DNA from: Desmodesmus armatus
Lineage: Eukaryota > Chlorophyta > Chlorophyceae > Sphaeropleales > Scenedesmaceae
DNA: 64,000 nucleotides
NCBI GenBank assembly: GCA_007449985.2
Contig: VIIQ02000746.1
Span: forward strand, 1 to 64,000
Direction: 5' to 3'
Shown one piece after another: positions 51,443 to 62,422 of this stretch. The notes below the pieces were generated by a model. That model worked only from the letters and a program-made list of their open reading frames with translations. It ran no database searches and had not been told where the DNA came from. Each line of letters starts with the position of its first letter. Position 1 is the stretch's first letter. The translations under genes and the position numbers were made by a program.

Positions 51443-54400
51443 CCAGCGGGGAGCAGTTTAGTGGTGCAAGTGGCACCGTGGCAACACCATAGAATGGTGT
51501 GCGTTGAAGAGTTTACGAGTGCCAAGACATCGGACACAAACCTAGCGTATGGCTTTAGACCTTGATCATTTTCCAGCCGTGATTATAATGCATCTACGCT
51601 TAGGGCGGGCTCTACGCATCACTGGCATGTTACTCCCAACCAACTCGTATGCATGGCTGAAGGGCCACGGTCTGCGAAACAGTTACGTTTCATACATCTC
51701 AATGTGTCGGGTGGCAGCCTGTCCCGTCCTCCTATGGATTGAGCAAACAAGGATGTAGATGACTATGACCACGGCGCAACCACGGCATGCTGTTGCTGCT
51801 GGCCAGGAGTTAGAGGCCAGTATGAGACTCAAGAGGAGAGGTTGTGGCGGGCCTGCCCCGCCCCCCCCCCCCCCCCAACTGATATCTACAGACCAGGAAC
51901 CCATACCTGGTCGTTATTGTTACTGTGCCTAACTGATAGCCAACAGTCAACACCAATAGCCAGGATGCAAGCACGGCAGTCCTGCACTGCTCCACTACAC
52001 AGCCCAAACCTGTGCTGCCGGTGTGTGTCCATCCGCTGCAACTGACCATGGGCGTCTCCCCGTACCCTTCTGGTCTGTGCCAACGTTCTTATTTCAGAGG
52101 GATGGTCAATCAGCACTGCCACCTTGAGTGGTTATGTGTGTGCCTTGCTTTTAGGGATTCTGTTTGGGCTGGAAAGCCTAGTCAGTTCGCACAAACCCCA
52201 AGCAATGCACCCAGATACAACATAAACAAGGATGCGAGACACCACCGACCCATTGAGTTGGTACATTCCTATACATGTACTGTACGCCATTCTTCAGGAG
52301 ACATCTTACACCGATAGTGTGAATCGACAATGGAATGCGTGAGATGGGCTCATAACCTGTTGGGATTTGGTGAGGGGACTGTAGTGACGCTGCGGAGAGC
52401 AGGCGGGAGTCACTGCTGTTGTGGACGGATGGTTGGTGGAGCATGAAGAGACTTACATACATAAAGAGCCAGACAATACTTATTAGATCCAACACACCTA
52501 AGGTCCGGTGCGTGTATATACTGTTGGTAGAGAGAGTCAGGGTATAGCCAACTTGTGGGCTTGGCTAACTTCAGAACTCAAGGTGCATGATTGTCCGAGC
52601 ATACACAATGCCAAATCAACAACATGTGCTGTGACTGCACCACGGCAAGCATTGTGGGCACCCATCCTGCCAGGCTGGCTTTGGTCCAACAGTCTCAACA
52701 CTGAACACCCACTGAAAACCCTACTTTGCAAACCTCCACTGGGGTGCGTCCAAGTCAAAACCCCATACAATCGCTAGCTTTTCTTTTTGGTTTACACACT
52801 GCAAAACTGCACAACTTCACCCTTTGAGTGACGGCCTGGGAGGACAGGGGGCAGATAGGGGACGCCATGCGGTGGCGGCTGCGGCTGCGGCGTGCACATG
52901 CAATGACTGGATCCCTTGTTGGATGCATCCTCGACTGTCCTGCTGAAATGCAGCCGCAGGTTGGAAGGCATGTGTCAACAAACACACAGCCCCATGAGCG
53001 TCTGCTCATGCGGGCATGCAGGACCACCTGTGCTCCGTAGCACCAAGCTCGTATTTTCTTTTAGATTGGGAAGGGGGGCGGACCCCCACCGGCTGGCCAC
53101 ACACACAACAGCCGAAGCTGCCGGGAGCCCGAGGTCTAGCCTCACACCGATGAGAGCTGCCTAAACACCCTTTGTACTCAGGAGGTGCCCAGCGCCCGGA
53201 CCAAACTCGCATGTGAGTTGAACCCATACACAAGCTCGTATTGAGCAGGATCGCCTGCTGAGGTGACAGGTGTTGTGCCAACATCTCAGCTTGAGCGATG
53301 CACAGCTCAGGCACCAGCTGTGTGACACACCAAGTAGCTTCAGCAATTGTAGCACTCAGTGCTCTGCGCACATACAGGGTGTGGCGCTGTGCAAAGCCGG
53401 ACGTTGTGCTTCAGAGTCCAACAGCATGCAGACAAGGCAAAAAAATAGGCACTCACAATGTCTGGAGGTACAAGTGTCCACGTGCATTGGTACACCACAG
53501 CAACTCAAAAAGGGCAGCCTGCATGCGCATGCCAGGGCGCTGATCAGTCACCTGCAGCTCCTCATCAGTCCACTGCAAACTTTGTTAGCAAACTTTGTGT
53601 GCGCAGCGCTGCGCACAGCACAAGCGCTACACACGGGGGCACCACACTGCCCTGCCATCACAGTGACGGCTGCTGCAGCTTCTCCAGCATACCTTACGAG
53701 GAAGAGAAGGTGTCAACACCTGCAGGACGTGCATCACATCCACCAAGCATCACCATGTCATGCCAGCGGCTGGCAAAGCTGTTCCCACTGCAGTCTCAGA
53801 CCGACAGATGGACCCACACCACTGTCACATGCTACGGTAGCATGGCACAAACCTACCACCAAAAACAGATTGTGAGGCTCTCGGCATGATGCCGGACAAG
53901 ATGAGGTGCCATTCACCACCCGGCCGCAACACAAATGACAAGAGCAGGCAGTGCATGCTCCCCAGAGCGCACTTCCCAGTGTACTGCCCAAGCCGTGCAC
54001 TAATCCCTACAGTCACAGACAAAGTGAATCTGTTGAGCAAGTCCTCAAATCCTGGGCTGTGTTGACAAACACACGGATCATCTAGAACAGATCTGCCATC
54101 CGCAGGAAGATCCCTGACAGCAGTGAACTCAGGCTGTGAGGTTCCAACACCATCAAAAATCAGGCGCTTTTGCCTGTTGACAATACCAGCAACTGATATA
54201 TGCTGCAGGATATTCTGCAAAGGCACCACCAGGCAGGGTGGCATACACAGGGGCTAATCGGCCCCCGTGGCAGCTAAACTTAAGTGCAGCTTGGCTGTCA
54301 AAAGCCTTCACTGCATATTGCAGGTCAGCAAGGAGGGGAAGGCACCTAGCTGTCGTGCTGACAGAGCGCTGTACCATTGCAAAGCTTTTGCCAGCAGATG

Positions 54401-55450
54401 TTGCGCGCTGAGCCGATGTTGTATGTCATCATGCATTTGCGTGCCGAAAGCATAGCTCACCAGACTGAAGCACCCTATTCCCACTACAAACAGTAAACAG
54501 AGAGGGAAATTCCCGGCAGCCTGTGCTGCCTGGCATGCACGTACATTGCTGCACATGGTGCAGCTGTTGCACCAGACAAGGACGAGCAGCACAACAGGAC
54601 CGCCAACATGGGCGAGCAAGGTGCATCCAAATGCTGACATCAGCAACTGTAGCCAAGACGATAAGGGCGCCGCAAGCTGGGCTCCATTTGGTCTGTCTAT
54701 GCGATGCGCACAGATGATTTAGGCTCAGCATATGCTGATTCTCAACACGGACTGCATGACAGCAGCATGCTGTTGCATGATGCACAGGACACAACTTCGG
54801 ACCTGCTGGCGTAGGCAAGGCCTAGAACACATCTGCACCGGTCCCGTCACACAACTGGACGTCTACAGCCATTTGACCCTCCCAATGCGGCGGCCAGCAA
54901 ACTCAACATACATGCCTTGCCGTCAGCCCGCAAGAACAAATATGATTGCGACCTGAACCTAACAAATGCCAAGCTTTGGCCTGCCAGTCCGACTCGAGTC
55001 GGATGTTTCAAAGGATGAGCAGCCTGTGCTGGCCTTGCCCAACGCAGCACCCAGAGGGAATTTCAGGCAAAACAAAATTTCAGGCAACAATACTTCGGGA
55101 TTCTCATTGCCAGCCGCATGCATTTCACAACGGTTGAGAGTGTGCCAAAGTGGTTTTGCCGTGCGTCCACCAATCTGCAATCCTATGCAACCACTAGCAA
55201 CCGAGGCGACATATCCACAGGGGTCGTGTGCATGTCAACAAACATATCCTGACTTCTGACATACCTGCTCATCTTCAAGCAGGCATGGCGCTTGCCTTAG
55301 CCCGGACATATTCCATGAACCAAAACTGAGTGCAGCACCCCCCTGCACTTGCGCCAGTAGGTGCCGTGCCATCCATGCAGGTTCTCGCTGGCCGGTACGT
55401 AGCGGCCAGCGAGATTGTTTTTGTTTGGTATACCAACCCAAAAAAACAAA
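51443..55450. other. no gene supported; 4 kb between paralogues B and C
   Basis: Contains a C-tract near 51862-51878 and one arm of a dispersed repeat (53069-53155). On the minus strand 53825-54240 is a 140-codon open stretch with non-repetitive composition (GISARLGQYTGKCALGSMH) and an adjoining open frame at 54153-54377. It may be a relic of a mobile-element protein, but I cannot name it. A short perfect inverted repeat flanks 55385-55412 (ctggccg around gtacgtag), perhaps a hairpin. Confidence 0.35.
53069..53155 (-). repeat. dispersed repeat, inverted relative to 56589-56685
   Basis: Reading on the minus strand: ctcatcggtg, aggct, then gtgtggccagccggtggggg and a C-run, closely matching the plus strand at 56589-56685. 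Length is about 90 bp. It looks like a short non-autonomous interspersed element. Confidence 0.65.
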
Positions 55451-56895
55451 TCAGGTCATCAACAGCAGGCGCTGCTGCAGCAGCCTCTCGCGCTGCTGCA
55501 TGATCTCATTCCCCAGAAATAGCACGCGCATCGGGTAGGGCCATGACAGCACGGCCAGCCTGGAGAGCTGCGCATAGGTAAGGCACCCCACAAACCACCC
55601 CATGGCAGTCATCCTGAGCATGTATTCCTGCAGGGACACCAGGGACGGGAAGAATCAGATGACTCAGCACAAATGCACTGCCTCCAAGCTCGGCCTGGAG
55701 CTTGAGCTCATACAGGCGGCATCACATGTTGTCTTGCTGTGCTGCATGGACTATGCAAGTGGAACAATGCAGACGCAGCCCTCTGTGTGTTGCAGTCAAA
55801 AGCTGCTGGAGGCCCTAGAAAAGGGAGAGTTGCATTAGCGAGCGGCTTCCTTCCTGCGTTTGTGGCCAAAAACAGCAAGACAGACCCAGTATCTCTACGG
55901 CACTGTTGCCTCACCTTGTGCAGCAGCAGGCTGAGTCGGTCTGTTTGCGCCTGCTGCTTCTGCAGTTGGTGTTGGCGCAGTGACAGGCTGTCCAGCTGCC
56001 CACTGCTGCCGCTCGACATGCTGCCGCTGTTGCTGCCGCGCCTGTCGCTGCTGCCTCCGTCACTGCCGCACGAAGCTAGCTGCAGCTGCAGCTTGTGACG
56101 CTCACTATGGATGCCCAGCAGCAGGTCTGCATGCAGGCGCATCCCCACTGCAATAAACTCCTGCTGCTGCTCTGACAGGCCCAGTAAGGGCACCAATGTG
56201 GCCGCCTGGGCTGCCTGGTGGCTGGCAGCAGCTGCAGCTTCAGGCTGCATGGTCTCAAGGTTGATGGTGTGAGCCCTCTCCAGCACCCCTTGCCTACCCA
56301 GCATGATGCAAGACACGTTCATGTGCATGTACCTGCGCCAGGCAGCCAGCACGATAGCTTGTGGGTTAGTGTGTTATATGCTCAACGATTGGATCTACAT
56401 CTACGAGAAGCGACTTGCAAGGTTGTGCACAACCGTGTGGGACTTGTAACAGCGCGTGCAGTCGCGGTGCAGCTCAGTGCCGTCGGCAGCACGGACATGG
56501 CAGTTGTTCTGTGACGAAGTCGTAGCTTGTGGTGCTGGCAGTGTGGTGCTGAACAAGGAAGGGGCTTGCAAACAGGATGTGCGGCGTCCCTCATCGGTGA
56601 GGCTTTGCCTCCGGCCCCGGGCAGTCGAGTCTACTCGGCTGAGTCGTGTGTGGCCAGCCGGTGGGGGTGCGCCCCCCCCTGGAACCTTCAAAAAAAACAG
56701 GGCGCATGGCCTTGCAGCTGGAGTACATGCAGCATGGTCTCCTGCGCTGTCAGATGCATACCTGTCCCAGATTCCTGCAATCTCCTGCAGTATGCGCGGC
56801 CGATCCCAGGGCGGCGCAGCCTGCACTGCATGGCTCTTGAGGCTGACGCTCAGCACAGCCCTGTGAGAGAAAGCAGCAATGTCCTGCTCTGTCAT
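55451..56895 (-). pseudogene. paralogue C, 5' part lost at a transposon junction
   Basis: Minus-strand exons 56762-56895 (MTEQDIAAF to AGIWDR|GTATGC), 55915-56332 (IMLGRQGVLERAHTINLETM, LSEQQQEFIAVGM) and 55451-55627 (MGWFVGCLTYAQLSRLAVLSWPY, stop TGA) align with A and B with matching phases. At 56895/56896 the reading changes abruptly to transposon sequence, so roughly the first 145 codons are missing. The last intron is shifted by one codon relative to A and B: Glu is coded at the start of the last exon instead of the end of the previous one. A possible leftover N-terminus lies beyond the transposons at 61780-61876. Without it the gene is not functional as read. Confidence 0.75.
56589..56685 (+). 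repeat. dispersed repeat in an intron of paralogue C
   Basis: Inverted partner of 53069-53155. Starts ctcatcggtgaggct and contains gtgtggccagccggtggggg followed by a C-run. Located between C exons 56762-56895 and 55915-56332. Confidence 0.65.
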
Positions 56896-57945
56896 GCTGG
56901 TCAATTTGTAACTGTGCTCACCTGGTAGACAAAGGGCTCTTTGCCTTCTTGCCCAAGCTTGTTGAACCAGCGGAGGATGTGGGTGGTGCCTGTGGTGAGT
57001 TCATAGTACACCAAGCCGTTCTTGTCGCTGAAGCTGGGGTGTGCTGACACGCATATGAAGAAGTGAACTGTCTGCTGCTTGTCCCCCTTGATCGTTGGCA
57101 GCGACACGTAGTCGTGCAGGGGGAGGTGCTGCAGGTCCACATATGCCCTGACATGCGCATGGGTGTAGGTGTTGTATGTCCAGCGGCCCTCGTCGCACTG
57201 CACAATCCTAGCTAGGATTGCATTCAGCAACGCCTGTGCGACGTTCCACTCTGCCAGCAGCTGCTTGCAGAAGCTTTTCCGGGCAGCTTTCTCCTTTTCT
57301 GTCAGCCGGTACTTCAACGCAAAACTGCGCCGCCCGAGGTTGGGATCCTCCCTCATCATGGCGTTGTACAGCTGGTGGGGGGTGCAGTTGTATTTCTGCA
57401 TGACACCCTTGACAGCATCAGACTCCACCGTTGCCTGCCGCACTGTGGTGAAGTAGGATATCAGGGTGATGGTGTGTCCTTTGCGGGTCTTTGTGTGCAG
57501 CCTTCCTGCCTTGATGGCTGTACTAGCTGTTAGGGCATCTTCTCTGCTGATAAGGACAGGGCGGCCTGTGCGGAGGTTGTCCTCGACGTCACCGTACTCC
57601 ACAAAGTGGTCCCATCTGCCCTTCAATACAGGCTTGGGATCCTCTGCCAGCTTGTCACCACCAAGCTGCTTGCGCACCTTCTTATATAGTCTGCCGGCAA
57701 GGCCATAATCGACCTTGCCGTCGACGAGAGCCTGGGCGCAAGCCACGACGCATGACTTCCTGGTGGCCGGGGTGTGGCGGTTGTGACCGCTGTGCACAGG
57801 CTCCTCCTTAGCTGGTGCCCTGCGCGTGGTTGAAAACAGCAACAGGGTGCATTTGAAAGCACTGAAGCAGCAGTGCCCAATGGGCTGGGGCTAGGGTTCA
57901 AATGGGGTTTAATCAGGGGGGTGGTCACACATGTGAGACCTTCAG
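56896..57945 (-). mobile_element. 1,050-bp transposon fragment (copy 1)
   Basis: Identical in length and almost in sequence to 60420-61469 (offset 3,524; one T/C difference noticed near 57432). It contains the transposase first exon and only 27 nt of the following intron, then joins paralogue C. Its right limit (ccttcag) is the same as in copy 2, so that is probably the element's true end. Being cut in the intron, it cannot make a full transposase. Confidence 0.85.
56901..57842 (-). pseudogene. transposase first exon, orphan copy
   Basis: Same 313-codon open frame as in copy 2 (MLFSTTRRAPAKEEPVHSGH to the donor after FVYQ at about 56922). It has the N-terminal DNA-binding region and the first catalytic Asp (QCDEGRW), but the exon with the other two acidic residues is missing, so no active enzyme is expected. 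It might still bind element ends and act as a repressor (inference). Confidence 0.8.
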
Positions 57946-59140
57946 AAGGTTGGTTGACTTTCGCCGTTGGTGCAGCTGCTCGCCCGCAAGCTGTGCCAGG
58001 CTGCAGTGCTACCTGGGCAGATCTGATCGCACTCACTTGTCACTCGCTCTGCTGCGCTTGTTTTTGCCCATCTTGCTGCAGCGTTCCAGGCAGGCTGGTG
58101 TCGCGGACCTGCATAATCCGCAGCGGTGCGTGTACCAAAAGGTGTGTTTTTGTGCATTGTGAGAGTCTATCTGGTGCAGCGGGGCCATAGACGCCTCAGC
58201 TGACTTCAGACTTGAGCAGATGCTAGTGATGTCTGGCGCGAAACTTCCAAAGGGCTTGCGTGCAGCTCTCGAAAGCAAAATGAATGACTTATGAATGCTT
58301 TAAGAGGACCTGTCAAGCACGTCACACTGGCACTGGCCTTATCGCGACAAGCCCGCCACACCTGGAAAGCTGGCAGTCTCTGCAGATTGCTTGCTGTTCC
58401 TGCTGTGGGCACCGGCTGCTCTCCAGACGCCTGCTGTTCGTTGAATGCTTGATTTACTACAAACTGACGTTGCTACAGAGGGTGATGTTGATGTAAGCGC
58501 GGACCATTGGCCTTTGAACAGGGGTGAAGTTGGCTTGGATGCTTCCAGGTTGCTTTCCTTGCGCAGCAAATGAACTCGTTTCGTACTCAATATTATAGCA
58601 TTCGGCCTCGAGCATGCCTGGTTGCACAGCTGTGAAAGCACAGCTGCTAACAGTGCAATACCAGGCACAGTTGACATGACATAACTCCCAGTAGTGCCTG
58701 TCTCAAGCACAATGAGGTAAAGATGGGGCATCTAAGCTGCAAACTCTCAACACACATACCAGTTTATGTGACAGAATCAATGATTGGACAGCTGCTATGT
58801 GTGCTGCCTGCCCAACAGTACACCTGGGTGGGGGCCAGTGGCACTTCCAACACCCTCTCTCACACACAACCCTGATAACTACATTGATCAAACTTGCAAC
58901 AACTACATTGAGGGCTGTGCTTTGAATAAAAACAGGCTGCACTACATCTTGTTAGCTCAGCGGATGCACTGGCCACAGATCATGAAGACACTGATGCTCA
59001 CCACAGCAGTGGCTGCAGCTGAACCCTAAACCCTATAGGTGGCATACCCTGGGAACACACACCCCATGCGCAGCCATGTGCAGGCTTGGACAGCAAACTG
59101 CTGCCATGCTGCTGCTGCATCTGCTGCATGCGCTGACGCC
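57946..59140. other. between transposon copies; no gene supported
   Basis: The left end of the full element should lie towards 59020-59140; no inverted match to the right end (ctgaaggtctcacatgtg) was found, so the terminus is not fixed. A telomere-like phrase (ccctaaaccctata) is at about 59022-59036. Short open frames on both strands show no domain. Confidence 0.4.
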
Positions 59141-61366
59141 TTAGCGGTCGCCTGCATTCGGCCAGTCGCCGTTGCTGCCATGGTGCTGCTTGCCATCTGG
59201 ATCTGTGAACCACTCATCCTCTCCGGATGCGATAATCCTCAACACAGTGGGCAGCTTGCGCATGTTGCGCTCCACCCCCCGGTGGTACAGCTCCCCCTTC
59301 TCAAACCTCTTAAACACACCCTTGAAGATGCGCCGCAGGGACTCACCCGAGAACACAACCCCATGGCAGCATTCATCAAACACCTTGTCTGTTGCTGCTC
59401 CCTTGACTGCACCAATGGAGTGCTCCACCAGCTGATCAATGTCTGAGCTGTGGGGGGGGAAGCGAAGGCGGCAGCCTTCAGGCAGGGTGATGGTGCCGTA
59501 GCGGGACTCGATGATCTTATCCGGGATGTTGGCCTGTATGCGGACGTTGTCCATCATGATGATGGGGTCCTCACCAGTCACATTCCTAAACTTCTCCACC
59601 ATCTTGTACAGGTTGTCAGCTACCTCATCAGTAACAGTGCTTGCTGCGTCTGCTCCATCCTTCCTCTGCAGGTCACGGCATGGCGGAGCAACAGCACGGC
59701 AACAGCAAAGGGAGGGAGGCATTGATGAGGAAGGCCTTGGCAGCACATCAACTGGGGGGGATCAGGGTGAAGAAGCCACACAACAGAGCAGTGACGTGGG
59801 TGGACCGTGCTGGCAATGAGTATAAGTTGCTCAAGTCAGAGAAGAAGCAGCAGTTCATGTGGTGCACTACATAGTGTCGGGACAAGGTGCAACACTTCAA
59901 GTTGTGCACCCCTGACGCTGTGCGCAAGCCTGTCGCACTCATGTGCTGCTTCTGCACTTATGAAAGTGGGGCATGGGAGGCTGCTGGCCGTCCTGTTATC
60001 CCCCCTGCAGAGTGGAAGTTCATGCAGCTAGTTGCGCAGCAGCAGCAGTCACAGGAGTGGTGTTGGCAGGTGCACTTGACCGATTGCCATGGTCGCATTG
60101 ATTTCTACAACTGGAAGCGCGACGTGTATCTACAAGTTGACGATTCTTATCACTTCAGGGATGGTTGCAAGAATAAGGCATTTGAGCGTGATTTCAAGAG
60201 CAACAAGGTATGCTGCGAGCGCCGCCTGGCGCTCGTACGCGCGCATCATGCAGACCTCGCGGCACCAGATATTGTTATGGCAGCTGTTGAATATGCATCG
60301 CAGCATAAGGGTGTTGTTTTTACTGCCAGCTACGAGCTTTCTGGCAAGCCTCACATTGAGAAGCTGTGTGCTGGGGTGGGAGCAGCAGCAGCAACTGCTG
60401 CTGATGCCTTTGGAAACCAGCTGGTCAATTTGTAACTGTGCTCACCTGGTAGACAAAGGGCTCTTTGCCTTCTTGCCCAAGCTTGTTGAACCAGCGGAGG
60501 ATGTGGGTGGTGCCTGTGGTGAGTTCATAGTACACCAAGCCGTTCTTGTCGCTGAAGCTGGGGTGTGCTGACACGCATATGAAGAAGTGAACTGTCTGCT
60601 GCTTGTCCCCCTTGATCGTTGGCAGCGACACGTAGTCGTGCAGGGGGAGGTGCTGCAGGTCCACATATGCCCTGACATGCGCATGGGTGTAGGTGTTGTA
60701 TGTCCAGCGGCCCTCGTCGCACTGCACAATCCTAGCTAGGATTGCATTCAGCAACGCCTGTGCGACGTTCCACTCTGCCAGCAGCTGCTTGCAGAAGCTT
60801 TTCCGGGCAGCTTTCTCCTTTTCTGTCAGCCGGTACTTCAACGCAAAACTGCGCCGCCCGAGGTTGGGATCCTCCCTCATCATGGCGTTGTACAGCTGGT
60901 GGGGGGTGCAGTTGTATTTCTGCATGACACCCTTGACAGCATCAGACTCCACCGTCGCCTGCCGCACTGTGGTGAAGTAGGATATCAGGGTGATGGTGTG
61001 TCCTTTGCGGGTCTTTGTGTGCAGCCTTCCTGCCTTGATGGCTGTACTAGCTGTTAGGGCATCTTCTCTGCTGATAAGGACAGGGCGGCCTGTGCGGAGG
61101 TTGTCCTCGACGTCACCGTACTCCACAAAGTGGTCCCATCTGCCCTTCAATACAGGCTTGGGATCCTCTGCCAGCTTGTCACCACCAAGCTGCTTGCGCA
61201 CCTTCTTATATAGTCTGCCGGCAAGGCCATAATCGACCTTGCCGTCGACGAGAGCCTGGGCGCAAGCCACGACGCATGACTTCCTGGTGGCCGGGGTGTG
61301 GCGGTTGTGACCGCTGTGCACAGGCTCCTCCTTAGCTGGTGCCCTGCGCGTGGTTGAAAACAGCAA
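59141..61366 (-). CDS. DDE transposase, Tc1/mariner-like, two exons
   Basis: Exon 1 60446-61366 (307 codons, ends CAG|GTGAGC), intron 59666-60445, exon 2 59141-59665 (acceptor CTGCAG, stop TAA); phase 0 junction, 481 residues. The N-terminus has a helix-turn-helix-like region (YGLAGRLYKKVRKQL, then RTGRPVLISREDA). Catalytic acids: D in VQCDEGRWTYN (exon 1), D in PIIMMDNVRIQA and E in PPHSSDIDQLVEHS (exon 2), with the usual PPHS-type block before the last. Between the second Asp and the Glu lie 41 residues, more than the 34 of classical Tc1 elements. Cut-and-paste transposition is expected. The exon junction restores continuous homology-like reading, which supports splicing; two separate proteins are less likely. 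Confidence 0.8.
59680..60435 (+). CDS. antisense nuclease-like frame filling the transposase intron, one TAG
   Basis: Plus-strand frame of 252 codons from ATG 59680 to TAA 60435, interrupted once by TAG at 59872-59874. It lies wholly within the transposase intron, 14 bp from one splice site and 10 bp from the other. After the stop come VALMCCFCTYESGAWEA, EWCWQVHL, then RIDFYNWKRDVYLQVDDSYHF and FERDFKSNK, later LALVRAHHADL. The D-F, V-D-D-x-x-H and R-D spacing with a following strand recalls VSR/EDxHD-type PD-(D/E)XK endonucleases; Cys pairs suggest a zinc site. This is pattern likeness, not proof. The TAG may be a single inactivating change or readthrough. Confidence 0.5.
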
Positions 61367-61469
61367 CAGGGTGCATTTGAAAGCACTGAAGCAGCAGTGC
61401 CCAATGGGCTGGGGCTAGGGTTCAAATGGGGTTTAATCAGGGGGGTGGTCACACATGTGAGACCTTCAG

Positions 61470-62218
61470 TTCGGCAGAAGTAAGCCAGGTGGAAGGTCAC
61501 CGCTGCTGTCTTGGGTCGACAAGTGCAGAGAAATGCTTTTCCGTAACAAAGAATCCCTATGGGGCCCTGCTAGGGCGCAACTGGGCCCTTTTGCCCCATG
61601 GCAGTTCGGACGACATTATGGCCGTTGAATGAGAAAGTGAGGTTTGCGTTCAAAGCTCCAGAGCAGCTTACAGCTGGATAGAGCAATCAAGATTTGAATC
61701 CCAGGGGCATATGTGCCTGTGTGTTGCCTGATCAGCGCTGGGTTGTGAGCTGCTGCTGTTGCCTTGTTGTGAGACAGTTTGTTGGAGACTGAGACAGCCT
61801 GGCCTCGCTGCTGCTGTTGGCGTTCAAAAAGCTGCTTGAGAGTCAGCTCCCTGCTGGTGCGTGGGTGGGTGCACAAGCCATGCAGCTGCTGTTACAGCAT
61901 GTTGTTGAGGCAGCAGCTGCTGGTCCCCTCCTGGCCATTTTCAGCTGACAGACCCCATTTTTCACATGCAGCTGCTGTGCAGACACTCAAGGCAAGCACT
62001 GCAGCTGCCTGTACGATCTGGTAGGTACTTGTTAGCCCTAGCCAGCTGTGTGTAGACCCCTCCCATCTGTCCCTGCATTTCAAGCCTGTGGTCCCAGTGA
62101 CGGTCTGACTACTTGCTGCCAAAGCGTCAGGTGGGAGCACTGGCGGGAGTGAGCAACTGCATCTCAGCAATCTGCGGGCCACACTGAGGATGGCTGGGGT
62201 TTGTGAAGGTGGAGTCAG
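61470..62218. other. flank right of transposon; possible N-terminus of paralogue C
   Basis: Minus strand 61780-61876 reads MCTHPRTSRELTLKQLFERQ followed by more Gln, somewhat like the starts of A and B (SDQLKQLQ, SDQLRALQ). If correct, paralogue C was split by the transposons. The leucine-rich middle part (RLLLLRQG-like) was not found between, so the link is weak. Nothing else is supported. Confidence 0.3.
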
Positions 62219-62422
62219 TCACTGAGAACGGTCCCAGTCGTACAGTTTTGGTGGTTGCTCTATCGTCTTGACAGCTTGTCTGCACGCTTTATCAGGCGCT
62301 ATAATGCATAAATAGCAGAGTACAACTGCTGTTGCCAGCAGAGGGAGCGGCAGGGGGCCATACGCAAAGATAGTGTGAACGTAACCTTGCTCACTTTGCC
62401 ACAAATTACGCTGGACCCTCAT
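62219..62422 (-). CDS. possible small single-pass membrane protein
   Basis: ATG 62420-62422 lies 5 nt inside an exon that follows a good acceptor (CTTGCAG). It gives 67 residues to TGA 62219: a polar start (MRVQRNLWQSEQGYVH), one hydrophobic helix (LPLPLLATAVVLCYLCIIA), and a polar end with EQPPKLYDWDRSQ. The layout resembles small accessory subunits of respiratory complexes, but I do not recognise the family. A 5' noncoding exon would have to lie to the right, close to the divergent methyltransferase gene. It could also be chance. Confidence 0.35.
   Translation of the reverse strand: MRVQRNLWQSEQGYVHTIFAYGPLPLPLLATAVVLCYLCIIAPDKACRQAVKTIEQPPKLYDWDRSQ

Larger units (their letters stand above)
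59141..61469 (-). mobile_element. Tc1/mariner-like DNA transposon with a nested antisense frame (copy 2)
   Basis: The right end is 61469, defined by the limit of identity with copy 1. The left end lies at or left of 59141. It contains a two-exon transposase on the minus strand and an antisense open frame on the plus strand inside the transposase intron. Near identity to copy 1 indicates recent duplication or movement. Terminal inverted repeats and target duplication were not identified. Confidence 0.75.

Noticed and set aside
59022..59036. Telomere-like CCCTAAACCC sequence
   Set aside because: Only about one and a half units, inside the chromosome and near a transposon end; too short to call an interstitial telomere.
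61680..61720. tRNA-like T-loop (gatttgaatccc)
   Set aside because: No matching acceptor stem, anticodon arm or box A found around it.
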